From Haematobia irritans (taxonomy: Eukaryota > Arthropoda > Insecta > Diptera > Muscidae): 64,000 nucleotides of DNA. How positions within the stretch are numbered: position 1 is the stretch's first letter; the number at the start of each line of letters is the position of its first letter. Under the pieces are notes generated by a model, which ran no database searches, was not told the origin of the DNA, and saw only the letters and a list, made by a program, of their open reading frames with translations. The DNA lies in assembly GCF_050003625.1 (NCBI RefSeq), contig NC_134398.1, forward strand, positions 17,682,997-17,746,996. Direction: 5' to 3'. A program made the translations under genes and the position numbers. Positions 23,474 to 35,933 of the stretch are shown piece after piece.

Positions 23474-25268
23474 CTTTTTATACCCTCCACCATAGGATGG
23501 GGGTATATTAACTTTGTCATTCCGTTTGTAACACATCGAAATATTGCTCTAAGACCCCATAAAGTATATATATTCTGGGTCGTGGTGAAATTCTGAGTCG
23601 ATCTAAGCAGGTCCGCCCGTCCGTCCGTCTGTCCGTCTGTCCGGCTGTCCGTCCGTCTGTGGAAACCACGCTAACTTCCGAACGAAACTAGCTATCGACT
23701 TGAAACTTGGCACAAGTAGTTGTTATTGATGTAGGTCGGATGGTATTGAAAATGGGCCATATCGGCCCACGTTTACGTATAGCCCCCATATAAACCGATC
23801 CCCAAATTTGGCTTGCGGAGCCTTCCGGAGCAGCAAAATTCATCCGATCCGGTTGAAATTTGGTACGTGGTCTAAGTATACGGTCTCTAACAACCATGCA
23901 AAAATTGGTCCATATAGGTCCATAATTATATATAGCCCCCATATAAACCGATCCCCAGATTTGACCTCCGGAGCCTCTTGGATGGGCAAAATTCATCCGA
24001 TCCGGTTGAAATTTGGTACCTGATGTAAGTATACGGTCTCTAACAACCATGCAAAAATTGGTCCATAGCGGTCCATAAATATATATAGCTCCCATATAAA
24101 CCGATTCCCAGATTTGACATCCGGAGCCTCTTGGAGGAGCAAACTTCATCCTACCCGATTGAAATTTGGTACGTGGTGTTAGTATATGGTCTCTAACAAC
24201 CATGCAAAAACTGGTCCATATCGGTCCATAATTATATATAGCTCCCATATAAACCGATCCCCAGATTTGACCTCCGGAGCCTCTTGGAGGGGCAAAATTC
24301 ATCCGATCCGTTTGAAATTGGGTACCTGATGTTAGTATACGGTCTCTAACAAGCATGCAAAAATTAGTCCATATCGGTCCATAATTATATATAGCTCCCA
24401 TATAAACCGATCCCCAGATTTGAACTCTGGAGCCTCTTGGATGAGCAAAATTCATCCGATCCAATTGAAATTTAGTACGTGGTGTTAGTATATGGTCTCT
24501 AACAACCATGCAAAAATTGGTCCATATCGGTCCATAATTATATATAGCTCCCATATAAACCGATCCCCAGATTTGACCTCCGGAGCCTCTTGGAGGAGCA
24601 AAAGTCATCCGATGCGGTTGAAATTTGGTACATTTCGTTAGTATATGGCCTCTAACACCCATGTAAAAATTGTCAAATTTTATTACTATAGAAAGTTTTG
24701 TCAAAATTTCATTTCTATAGAAAGTTTTGTAAAAAGTTTATTTCTATAGCAATGTTTGTCAACATTTTATTTCCACAGAAAATTTTGTCAAAATTTTATT
24801 TCTATAGAAAATTTTGTAAAAAAAATTATTTCTGTAGAAAATTTTGTCAACATTTTATTTCTATAGACAATTTTGTCAACATTTTATTTCTATAGAAAAT
24901 TTTGTCAACATTTTACTTCCATAGAAAATTTTGTCAACATTTTATTTCTATAGAAAATTTTGTCAAGTTTTTATTTCTATAGAAAATTTTGTCAAAATTT
25001 TATTTCAATAGAAAATTTTGTCAAACTGAATTATATACGTATTTAATCGGCCTTTTTTTTTGTTTAATATATACCCCTTATGGACTAACTTACAATTTAG
25101 AAGACAGTGTTAAAAAGTTTTACGATACCTTGTCATCGGCAAGTGTTATCGCAACCCAAGTAATTCGATTGTGGATGACAGCCTTTAGTAGAAGTTCCTA
25201 CGCAATCCATGGTGGAGGGTACATAAGATTCGGCCTGGCCGAACTTACGGCCGTATATACTTGTTTTT
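23474..25268 (-). mobile_element. Family A element, copy A2 (minus), interrupted
   Basis: Reading minus, the 5' end is at 25268 (AACAAGTATATACGGCCGT, hairpin, TACCCTCCACCATGG at about 25210). The 3' end is ATGGTGGAGGGTATAAAAA at about 23474-23495. At least six 153-bp units and a (GTCC/GTCT)n tract (about 23608-23662) are present. A minisatellite block (24672-25024) separates the 5' end from the first unit. A 338-codon frame is open on minus (23688-24704) across the units; it shows no known domain. Confidence 0.8.
24672..25024 (+). repeat. 29-bp minisatellite block M5, plus orientation
   Basis: About 12 units lying inside A2, between its 5' terminal segment and its tandem array. It either inserted into A2 or arose by exchange. 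Confidence 0.88.
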
Positions 25269-25615
25269 GCTGGGATGTTGTCAAAGCAATACCTCTTGGG
25301 TTGCTATTGTAGTTGTCATCCAAATCACAATCTTGTGGATGGACAACCTCCACCCAGGAATGTAAGGATTGATCTTCACCTTCTAGAGCAGCCGCCTCAA
25401 CGTGTGTCCCATCTGTAATCAAGGGTCACATGACACTCTTCACCTTTTCGCTTGCCCAGCTATGCCTACCCGTCTCACCACCAGATCACTCTGGACACAC
25501 CCTATCCTTGTCGCAGAGTTCCTTGATTTGGCTACTAGTTGAACTACACAAGCATATAACAAAATGGATGAAACTACATTAAAAACTGTTACAACAACAA
25601 CAACAACAACCATGC
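25269..25615 (+). mobile_element. Jockey-type LINE 3' end, remnant J3
   Basis: Encodes LVDGQPPPRNVRIDLHLLE, then after a gap GSHDTLHLFACPAMPTRLTT and RSLWTHPILVAEFLDLATS followed by TGA. This is the usual C-terminal cysteine/histidine segment of Jockey-clade ORF2. It ends in an (ACA)n tail at about 25589-25609. The middle is deleted and there are frame disruptions. It abuts the 5' end of A2. Confidence 0.72.
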
Positions 25616-26999
25616 AGATGTTATACCAAGATCATTCTCCCTTGTCCATTTCCCAGTCATCCAGAGCATTACGGACACAAAGAAAATTTCATCAAAACTG
25701 TATGAAACGTTGCGTTGATGAACAGAAAATTCGTCATAATAACGAAAAATGTCGTTCTATTAACGAATTTTTTTTATTGGCTCCCATTTAATGACCTATT
25801 TCGTTAATATAACGAAACTTTTTCTCTTAGTGCGGGTAGGTTAAAGGATATCCCATTTCATGTCATAGTGATGAAGGTTCTATTATCGCTAACCTCTCCC
25901 GACTTTTAATTTTTCTAAAATGTTTTGTTTTTAGAAGCTTAGTATTACATTTTTTGGTCACTGTTAATTATATTTGCAAAAATAAAATTGCTGAAAAAAT
26001 TTCATACATCATTTATTGCAAAAATTCCAAAAACTATATACTGTTTTTTTTTCACCATTGCCAACATTAAGTAATTAACACCACAGCATTATAACTCCCT
26101 CCCTATTTATCCCCCCTCCTCAATTAAATATTTCAATGAGTTGATTTATTTATAGTAGTCTTACCACAAAATAGCTTATGACCTTTGTTCGTTTGATCAC
26201 CTCATTTATCATAACACCCTCTCTAATTAAATGAAACAATCGAATAGCATGAGAGCATATAGGAAAAATGTGTGTGTGGTGGGTGTGTGGGTGTATGGAT
26301 TTTATATGGCCAGTTGTTGTACTAAGTGAATGGGTGCGTTTTTCCTCTCTCTCCACATGAATGCGTTTTGCCTTTGTTTTCCTATTGCATATCTTTTGAG
26401 AGTATATGCTTGTTTGTTTCATCCATGGTTCATGCGGTTAAGGGCATTGCATTACAATATTGTGTTGTAGTATACTTTCAGGGGCAGCAAAAAGCATTGT
26501 GTTTTAATGTCCGGGTGTGCGTTTCAAATTGAGCGGATTAAGTTAAATTACAATCGAGGTTTTTTCCTCTGTTTCTAATGTTGGGCCATTGTATTAATGT
26601 TTCGTTCGGTATGAGTGCGAATGCGAGTGTGGGTGTGTTTTTGTATTTGTGTGCCTGGTTATATGCGTGTTGATCTCTAGACAATATCAAATATTCCATG
26701 TTTTTAACTTTGCACATGGTAAATGTTAAATTAAACTCAATGTTTTCTATGTAGTTCAGTCTTGGCTGTTGGGCTGAGCATTGAATGCAAAGAGACCACC
26801 AAATAAGACTAGGCAATTGGGACCGACGAAAATGTTCATATGTTAAACCATGAATGGTTAGAATATACCCGGGCAGGGATATTAGGAAAGGGCTACTATA
26901 GAAGTAGTATAGTGATTTTGTGAGATAAACTTGGTTGTAAGGCGTGAAAATTTTTACAGAAAATAGAAGGAATAATTTAATGAAAATTGGGTATGTGGT
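25616..26999. other. Unique DNA; one longish minus open frame of uncertain meaning
   Basis: No repeat is recognised between about 25800 and 26990. A (GTGTG)n stretch lies near 26270-26300. The minus frame 27020-26538 is open for 160 codons with no known domain (see findings). Its ATG falls inside the neighbouring minisatellite. Confidence 0.45.
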
Positions 27000-27130
27000 T
27001 TCCATAGAAAATTTTGGCAAACATTTATTTCTAAAGAACGTTTTGTCGAGATCTTATTTCTAAAGAAAATTTTGCCAAAATTTTATTTCCATAGAAAATG
27101 TTGGCAAAATTTTATTTCTATAAAAAAAAA
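27000..27130 (+). repeat. Short 29-bp minisatellite block M6, plus orientation
   Basis: About four units, ending in an A-run into which element C1 is inserted. Confidence 0.85.
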
Positions 27131-27323
27131 AAACAAGTAAGTAAAGTAGAAAGTCGGGCGGGGCCGACTATATCATACCCTAAACCACCATTACAGAATT
27201 AGTAATCATAAGCATTTGTGGGGTAACATATAGGTCTGGGAGATAAACCGCAGTTGCATATTTAAGAAAATTAAGGGATACATGTCTATGGGTGCTTTGT
27301 GTCAATCTGACTATAGCTCATAG

Positions 27324-27996
27324 TCAATGTTGCCACGGAAAATGTTCGGTTTACCCTACAAGGACAAAAAAAGTTCCCTACTTCCCATACATTCCCAAAC
27401 AATTTTCCCTACTATATTTTTCGTTAAATTTGAAAAAATTTTACAAAACAAAAATGGTTCTAAGTACTATATTATCTTAAAACATGAATATGCAACGTAT
27501 ATAACTTAGAATACAAATTTGTATTACCACGACGGTTGCCAAAGTTGGTAGAATGCTACCCAAATTAGTAATCTTTTTTGTTAAATCTCTATAAAAATAA
27601 AATTTTGGAAAAAGTTTCTATAAACAATTTTTTGTGAGAACTTTTTCTATAGAAACAAAATTTTGAGAAAAAATTTCACAGAAATAAAATTTTGAGAAAA
27701 ATTTTTATAGAAATAATATTTTGAAAAGTAATTCTATAGAAATACAATTTTGACAAAATGTTCTATAGAAATAAAATGTTGACAAAATTCTCTACAGGAG
27801 TAAAGTTTACCACACATTGTTAAAGATCAAGCCTTGTTGGCTTCTAATTTCCTCCTCTAGAGCCACCAAAATGTAAAAATTATTACAAATTGTGTTGAGT
27901 GAAAATGTCCTACATTGTGGCCCTACGTCCCTACAAGACGCTAAATATTAGAAAAACCTTACATATAGGGAATTTCCCCTACTTCTAGCAACATTG
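27324..27996. mobile_element. Insertion in C1 with CAATGTTGC inverted ends
   Basis: Absent from the corresponding place in C2 (about 56235-56290). Begins CAATGTTGCCACGG and ends TAGCAACATTG, a 9-10 bp inverted terminus. It contains phrases TTACCCTACAAGGAC and CCCTACTTCCC with reverse-complement-like partners near the other end, and a minisatellite block. The target duplication is not clear. Confidence 0.55.
27590..27808 (-). repeat. 29-bp minisatellite block M7, minus orientation
   Basis: About seven diverged units (TTTTGAGAAAAA-type variants). The left flank GGTTGCCAAAGTTGGTAGAA (about 27533) is the reverse complement of the 'end R' flank seen at 19860-19885. Confidence 0.8.
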
Positions 27997-29335
27997 GCTG
28001 TGTTGATATTGCGCCTACGGAGTTAGTATGCCACTAATATTGAGCCCATTATTAAAAAAGAGAAAATCGTTAAATTAGTGTGGGTAATAAATACAAATTT
28101 GTAAAAATCGAGCAATATTCTTATGTAAGAGCTACAAGTACGTATAAGTACGATCGGCTAGTACATCAAAATTTGAAATTTGAGTAACATTGGTTAATAA
28201 ATAAGAGTACTATGGCCAAATTTGGGAAAATCGAGCGATGCATATATATGGAAGCTATATCTAAATCTGAACCAATTTGCATAATATTTTGCGGGTTTAA
28301 TTAATACCACAAAAGGTTACCTTGTGCAAGATTTGAGTAAGATCAGTTAAGAAATGAGGCCTGTATGGTCAAACATAAAGTTATTATGGGCGAATTTTTC
28401 AAAATCGGGTGACACATATACGGGAGCTATATCTACATCTGAACCGATTTCGATGAAATTTTGCACATATAGTTAGTACTATAGAGAACTAGATCTAGCC
28501 AACTTTTAGAAAGGTCGGTTAATAAATAAGGGTTCTTTGGCCAAATTTGGGAAAATCGGGCTATACATATATATGGGAGCTATATCTAAATCTGAACCGA
28601 TTTCGATGATGTTTTGAACATATAGTTAGTGCTATAGAAGACTATATTTAGCCAAATTTGGGTAAGATCGGTTGATAAATAAGGGTTTTATGGCCAAATT
28701 TAGAAAAATCGGGCGGTACATATATATGGGAGCTATAGCTAAATCTGAACCGATTTCGATGATTTTTTGCACATATAGTTAGTTCTATAGAAGATTATAT
28801 TTAGCCAACTTTGAGTAAGATCGGTTGATAAATAAAGGTTTTGTGGCCAAATTTGGGAAAATCGGGCGATACATATATATGAGAGCTATATCTAAATCTG
28901 AACCGATTTGGATGAAATTTTGCAGACATGAAGGGAGATGGAAAATATTACCTTTTGCCAAATTTGGTGACGATCCGTTTGAAAAAACGCGCAACGTGAC
29001 CCCATTTGTCGAAATCGGGCGATACATATATATGGGAGCTATATCTAAATTTGATCCGATTTCTTTCAAATTCAATACGTTCGTTCTTGTGTCCAAAAAA
29101 CTCCCTGTACCAAATTTCATCAAAATCGGTTAATAATTGCGACCGGAATCCTGTGAACAACAAATACATGGACAGACGGACGGACGGACGGACACCAAGC
29201 GCTAGATCGACTCAGGAGGTGATTCTGAGTCGATCGGTATATATTTTATGGGGTCTAAAATCAATATTTCTGGTAGGCACATTTTTTGGCCGATCAAACT
29301 TATTATACTCTGACCACTATGTGGTTTAGGGTATA

Positions 29336-30171
29336 AAAAAAATTAATTGATCCAATTAAAAAATTAATTGATACTATTAATTTTTGTTGAATCAATTAAA
29401 TTGTAATTGAAAATTATGACTTTAATTGGAAAATTGTTCCTGAAATTTTTTTCTGTGAACATGACAATTCATATGTACTTACATTCTTTAGTTATTCTCC
29501 TGTATTAAATCCCTTGCAAACCACAGTGCCTTCGTGCTAGACCATTTATACTGGAAAATTGTTATTAAGTCTATGCATATGCAAGTATAATAATAAAAGC
29601 TTTAACGGTCTAAAGGAACAACGTTACTAATACGAATCCCCAACGGTGTAGTTTTTCTAAATGTCTGAAAAGGTTGTTGTTTTCCATTTTTCCACTTGCA
29701 ATGCCAATGCGACAACAACATTGCCATCCTTTGGCTAGGAATAAGCAAACGTAATAGAGAGGGTTGTTTTCACACACACGCACAAACACCTTCCAAAGTT
29801 GTGCTGAAGCCACAGCAAGAGCAAGACCAGTAGCAGTAGCCATACCATAACGTACCACAAAACATACAGTCAGGCCATTCATTCATTAATGCATTTACGT
29901 TGCATGTCCTTGGCCATAAAATTGTTAGAGCCGAAGCGACGACCTGAACAAAAATCCTCCCAAAAGCAAACAAACAAACCAAATGAACAATAATAACCAT
30001 TCATAGGATATGTAGAGAGAAAAGAAGATATCCTTTTGGTTGAGTTGTTCGCTTAACGTTATGCCAGTGGAGGACAAAAGGAGCGAAGGACTTGAAATTC
30101 ATGGGGCCTTTGAGGACTGTCAGAATGCATCGTTTTTGGGAATATGTAACTCGTGATAGATCATTTATTTA
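29336..30171. other. Unique DNA, AT-rich
   Basis: Begins with ATTAATTGAT/AATTAAAAAATTAATTG palindromic phrases (29338-29400) that may be an element end. The rest has CACACACGCACAAACACC simple sequence near 29771 and overlapping minus open frames I consider accidental. Confidence 0.5.
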
Positions 30172-33100
30172 TAATTTTATTTATATTTTGTCAATATTTT
30201 ATTTCAATAGAAAATGTTGTCAAAATTTTATTTATATAGCAAATTTTGTCAAAATTTTATTTATTTGCCAAATTTTATTTCCATAGAAAATTTTGTCAAA
30301 ATTTTATTTCTATAGAAAATTTTGTCAAAATTTTATTTCTATAGAAAATTTTGTCAAAATTTTATTTCTATAGAAAATTTTGTCAAAATTTTATTTCTAT
30401 AGAAAATTTTGTCAAAATTTAATTTCTATCGAAAATTTTGTCAAAATTTTATTTCTTTAGAAAATTTTGTCAAAATTTTATTTCTTTAGAAAATTTTGTC
30501 AAAATTTTAGTTCTTTAGAAAATTATGTCAAAATTTTATTTCTTTAGAAAATTTTGTCAAAATTTTATTTCTATGGAAAATTTTATGCCTATAGGAATTT
30601 TTATCGAAATTTTATTTCTATAGGAAATTTTGTCAAAAGTTTATTTCTATAGAAAATTTTGCCAAAATTTAATTTCTACCGAAAATTTTGTCAAAATTTA
30701 ATTTTTATCGAAAATTTGGCAAAATTTTATTTCTATAGAAAATTTTGTCAAAATTTTATTTCTATAAGAAATTTTATCAAAATTTTATTTCTATAGAAAA
30801 TTTTGTCAAAATTTAATTTCTATCGAAAATTTTGTCAAAATTTAATTTTTATCGAAAATTTTGTCAAAATTTTATTTCTATAGAAAATTTTGTAAAAATT
30901 TTATTTCTATAGGATATTTTGTCAAAATTTTGATTTCTATAGAAAATTTTGTCAAAATTTTATTTCTATAGAAAATTTTGTCAAAATTTTATTTCATTAG
31001 AAAATTTTTTCAAAATTTTATTTCTTTAGAAAATTTTTTCAAAATTTAATTTCTTTAGAAAATTTTGTCAAAATTTTATTTCTTTAGAAAATTTTGTCAA
31101 TTTTTTTTTTTTTGAAAATTTTATTTCTTAATAAAATTTTTTAAAAAATAAAAAAATGTTGTCAAAATGTTATGTCTGTAGAAAATTTTGTTAAAATTTT
31201 TTTTCTATAAAAAAATTTGTCAAAATGTTATTTCTATAGAAAGTTTCGTCAAAAATTTTTTTTGTTAAAATTTTGAGTTCTATAGAAAATGTTGTCAAAA
31301 TTTTATTTCCATGGAAAATTTTATTCCTATAGGAACTGTTATCGAAATTTTATTTCTATAGGAAATTTTGTCAAAATTGTATTTCTATAGGATATTTTTT
31401 AAAAATTGTATTTCTATAGAAAATTTTGTCAAAATTGTATTTCTATAGAAAATTTTTGGCAAAATTATATTTCTTTAGAAAATTTTGTCAAAATTTTATT
31501 TCTTTAGAAAATTTTGTCAAAATTTTATTTCTTTAGAAAAATTTGTCAACATTTTATTTCTTTAGAAAATTTTATCAAAATTTTATTTCTATAGAAAATT
31601 TTGTCAAAATTTTATTTCTATAGAAAATTTTGTCAAAATTTTATTTCTATAAAAAATTTTGTCAACATTTTATTTCTATAGAAAATTTTTGTCACAAGTT
31701 TATTTCTATAGAAAATTTTGTCAAAATTTTATTTCTATAGAAGATTTTATTAAAATTTAATTTCTATAGAATATTTTGTCAGCATTTTATTCCTATAGAA
31801 AATTTTGTTAAAATCTTGATTTCTATACAAAATGTTGTCAAAATTTTATTTCTATAGCAAATTTTGTACAAAATTTTATTTCTATGGAAAATTTTGTACA
31901 AATTTTATTTCTTTAGAAAATTTTGTCAAAATTTTATTTCTTTAGAAAATTTTTTTACAAAATTTTATTTCTTTAGAAAATTTTTTTACAAAATTTTATT
32001 TCTTTAGAAAATTTTGTCAAAATTTTATTTCTTTAGAAAATTTTGTCAAAATTTTATTTCTTTAGAAAATTTTGTCAAAATTTTATTTCTTTAGAAAACT
32101 TTGTCAAATTTTTATTTCTTTAAAAAATTTTGTCAAAATTTTATTTCTTTAGAAAATTTTATTTCTATAGAAAGTTTTGTCAAAAATTTATGTCTACAGA
32201 CAATTTTGTCAAAATTTTATGTCTATAGAAAATTTTGTCAAAATTTTATGTCTATAGAAAATTTTGTCAAATTTTAATGTCTGTAGAAAATTTTGTCAAA
32301 ATTTTTTTTCTATAAAAAAATTTGTCAAAATGTTATTTCTATAGAAAGTTTCGTCAAACATTTATATCTATAGAGAATTTTGTTAAAATTTTGAGTTCTA
32401 TAGAAAATGTTGTCAAAATTTTATTTCTATGGAAAATTTTATTCCTATAGGAACTTTTATTTCTATAGGAAATTTTGTCAAAATTGTATTTCTATAGGAT
32501 ATTTTTTAAAAATTGTATTTCTATAGAAAATTTTGTCAAAATTGTATTTCTATAGAAAATTTTTGGCCAAATTTTATTTCTTTAGAAAATTTTGTCAAAA
32601 TTTTATTTCTTTAGAAAATTTTGTCAAAATTTTATTTCTATAGAAAATTTTGTCAAAATTTTATTTCTATAGAAAATTTTGTGAACATTTTATTTCTATA
32701 GAAAATTTTGTGAACATTTTATTTCTATAGAAAACTTTTATCACAAGTTTATTTCTATAGAAAATTTTGTCAAAATTTTATTTTATAGAAAATTTTATTA
32801 AAATTTAATTTTTATAGAATATTTTGTCAGCATTTTATTCCTATAGAAAATTTTGTTAAAATCTTGATTTCTATAGAAAATGTTGTCAAAATTTTATTTC
32901 TATAGAAAATTTTGTACAAAATTTTATTTCTATGGAAAATTTTGTAAAAATTTTATTTCTTTAGAAAATTTTGTCAACATTTTATTTCTTTAGAAAATTT
33001 TGCACAAACTTAGTATATTATTATTTTGTAAAAATGTTATTTCTATAGAAAATTTTGTCAAAATTGTATGTCTGTACAAAATTTTGTCAAAATTTTATTT

Positions 33101-34218
33101 CTATAAAAAATTTTGTAAAAATTTTATTACTATAAAAAATTTTGTAAAAATTTTATTTCTATAGAAAATTTTGTTAAAATCTTGATTTCTATTGAAAGTG
33201 TTGTAAAAATTTTATTTCTATAGAAAATTTTGTACAAAATTTTATTTCTATAGAAAATTTTGTTAAAATTTTTTTCTATTGAAAATTTTGTACAAAATTT
33301 TATTTCTATGGAAAATTTTTCATAAAATTTTATTTCAATGGAAAATTTTGTAAAAATTTTATTTCCATAGAAAATTTTGTAAAAATTTTATTTTTATAGA
33401 AAATTTTGTGAACATTTTATTTCTATAGAAAATTTTGTCAAAATTTTATTTCTATAGAACATTTTATCAAAATTTTATTTCTGTAGAAAATTTTGTCAAA
33501 ATTTTATGTCTATAGAAATTTTTGTTAAAATTTTATGTTTATAGAATATTTTTTCAAAATTTTATGTCTATAGAAATTTTTGTTAAAATTTTATGTTTAT
33601 AGAATATTTTTTCAAAATTTTATTTCTATAGAAAATTTTGTTAAAATTTTAGTTCTGTCCTATTTTGTTTAAAATTTTATTTCTATAGATAATTTTGTCA
33701 AAATTTTATTCTATAGAAAATTTTGTCAAAATTTTATTCTATAGAAAATTTTGTCAAAATTTTATTTCTATAGAAAATTTTGTCAAAAGTTTATTTCTAT
33801 AGAAAATTTTGTCAACATTTTATGTCTATAGAAAATGATGTCAAAATTTAATTTCTATAGAAAATTTTGTCAAAATATTATTTCTTTAGAAAATTTTGTC
33901 ATAATTTTATTTCTATAGAAAATGTTATCAAAATTTAATTTCTATAGAAAATTTGTTAAAATTTTATTGTTATAGAAAATTTTGTCAACATTTTATTTCT
34001 ATAGAAAAATTTTTCCAAATTTTATTTCTATAGAAAATTTTTTTTCAAAATTTTATTTCTATAGAAAATTTTGTCAACATTTTATTTCTATAGAAAATTT
34101 TGTTAAAATTTTATTTCTATAGAAAATTTTGTCACCATTTTATTTCTATAGAAAATGTTGTCAAAATTTTATTTCTATAGAAAATCTTGTCACAATTTTG
34201 TTTCTATAGAAAATTTTC
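30172..34218 (+). repeat. 4-kb 29-bp minisatellite array M8, plus orientation
   Basis: Roughly 135-140 units, the largest array here. Runs of near-identical units with TTTCTATAG or TTTCTTTAG cores alternate. A block of variant units at about 31140-31985 is repeated in the same order at about 32270-33010, with a partial third copy near 33175. The array has therefore grown partly by duplication of multi-unit blocks. Confidence 0.95.
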
Positions 34219-35933
34219 TCAAAGGCCTTTTTTACAGCCTTCTATATCCTCCTTTATTAGAAAAGTGCCATCCATGCATTTACAATTCCGACAATTATAG
34301 CAAATGTGAATTCGCCATGGACACGTGTTTATTTATCTGGCTGTTCGTTTGTGTTCCTATATTTTATGCTGCTGTGTCGGAATATCCTCATGCATGTGTA
34401 TGAATATCCTTTTTTATTTGAATGTATTGTATTATAGGCAAAGAGTATTGAAGTGTTTTAGTGTTGGTAGTCAATGTACTGCACTGAATGAATGCTTGTA
34501 GATGGAGCATTTTGCTTTTATGGTACTCTCCTTTATGTCGAATTGTATTAAAAATAAAGGAAAGATTATTAAAATGTTTATTTCGGAGTTTTTATTAATT
34601 AAACCGCTTTGCTTTAGGCAGGAAGACACTACCGCAAATGGATAGGATGAATTCATTAAAAGAATCACAACTTCATGGATATCAACGAGAGAGGTGAAGG
34701 GTATGAAGCTTAAATTTTTGTTTTGTGAATATTTAAGGGGGATATGTATTTAAGAGTAAGCTAACCAAGTAATGGACATTTTTGGAAGCAAAAGTCTTTT
34801 CGGTGAAACTTCCGTAACAGAAAAAATATTAGCAGGAAAGAGCTGAAGTCTATGAAATATCGGTAGAGGACAAGATCATTGTGGTCACCTGCAGGGGATT
34901 TTAGCTGACCAGGTATTTTAAATCTTTTCCTGAGTAAATGTACTTCTGATGGAAGCCCCTAACGGTCCTGCAGAAGGCCAGGGCGAGTCTCAGGAATTGC
35001 CCATGACTTGGCTGAATGATGAATATTAAACATACACCCAGGGAAACGGACATCGATTACTGGGAAAGTCTATACCTTTATTTGACAAGTTGAACTACTA
35101 GAAGTAGTCTTAACTGAATTCAAAGTGCTACGCATCGTTACCTTTGTGAATTTCTAAAAGGTACCACATAAAACCAAAGATGCTAAATTCTCAAAACAAG
35201 TCTTAGCCGGGGTTTTCATGCATTTTTATCTTAAATCTAAAGATTCAATATTTCTGTTACGATTTCTTTAAATAAAAAATGTTTTTCTTTACTTTAATAA
35301 AATTTAATCTTTGTTTAAAGACATTTGACTTTAACAGAGGGCGCAAATTTCCAAAACTACTGTTCTAAATTTAATGAAAAACAATTTTTGAAACAAAGAA
35401 TAATAAACTTTATTTCAATTAAATTTTCATTATTTTAAAGAACTTTGTCCCTAATATTTTGAAAACTGCGCATCCTAACATTTAGGTTGCGCCATCTATA
35501 GTAACACGTAATTTTTTCAGTGTAATTTTAAACATTTTTAAGATTTGTAGCAAAGATTAAAAAAGGTCATCAATTTTCATTTATATTTAAGATTTTTCAG
35601 TAGTATTAAAGCCAAGATGACCTTACTACAAGGAAATTTTCTTTCGTGTTAGCTTAAGTCGAATCACTTAACCACCATATAAGGACAAAACAACTTCATT
35701 GAAAGGATTAACGACTTTTGGCCAAGAAAAGCAACCCCAGAAAAATGCAGTTTCTATGCTAATCTAAATTCGCACTCGTATGAGATCTTGCATTCGGACA
35801 TGAGATCTTTGGCCTCACGACAATATTTTTTCAGTGCAGTTACCGAATTTGGTTTTCTCCGATGAGAATTAATTACTGTTGGTTTACTTTCCAAAGAGGT
35901 CAGCTATAAAATATGCACCTTCAATTGGCCACC
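34219..35933. other. Spacer between opposed minisatellite arrays; one dispersed repeat copy
   Basis: 35182-35400 matches 11791-12010 (ATTTTTATCTTAAATCTAAAG-like core, split as TTTTTATC / TTAAATCTAAAG, then GATTCAATATTTC). The rest is unrecognised. It separates M8 (plus) from M9 (minus). Confidence 0.55.

Larger units (their letters stand above)
27131..29335 (+). mobile_element. Family C element, copy C1
   Basis: Starts AACAAGTAAGTAAAGTAG, hairpin AGTCGG/CCGACT, then TACCCTAAACCAC (27176-27188). The 3' end carries the exact reverse complement GTGGTTTAGGGTA (29321-29333). The interior 153-bp units are anchored on CTGAACCGATTTCGATG (starts 28441, 28594, 28747, 28900). They are followed by (GGAC)n at about 29171-29192 and TATATTTTATGGGGTC. 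It is interrupted near its 5' end by another element at 27324-27996. No coding capacity is recognised. Confidence 0.82.

Noticed and set aside
29610..30000. Overlapping minus frames resembling a small secreted protein
   Set aside because: Two overlapping frames over CACACA-type simple sequence; neither has a recognisable domain.
30172..34218. Centromeric satellite
   Set aside because: The 29-bp unit is scattered among many short arrays with transposon-like flanks and both orientations here, which fits a dispersed minisatellite better. A centromere would need much longer arrays.
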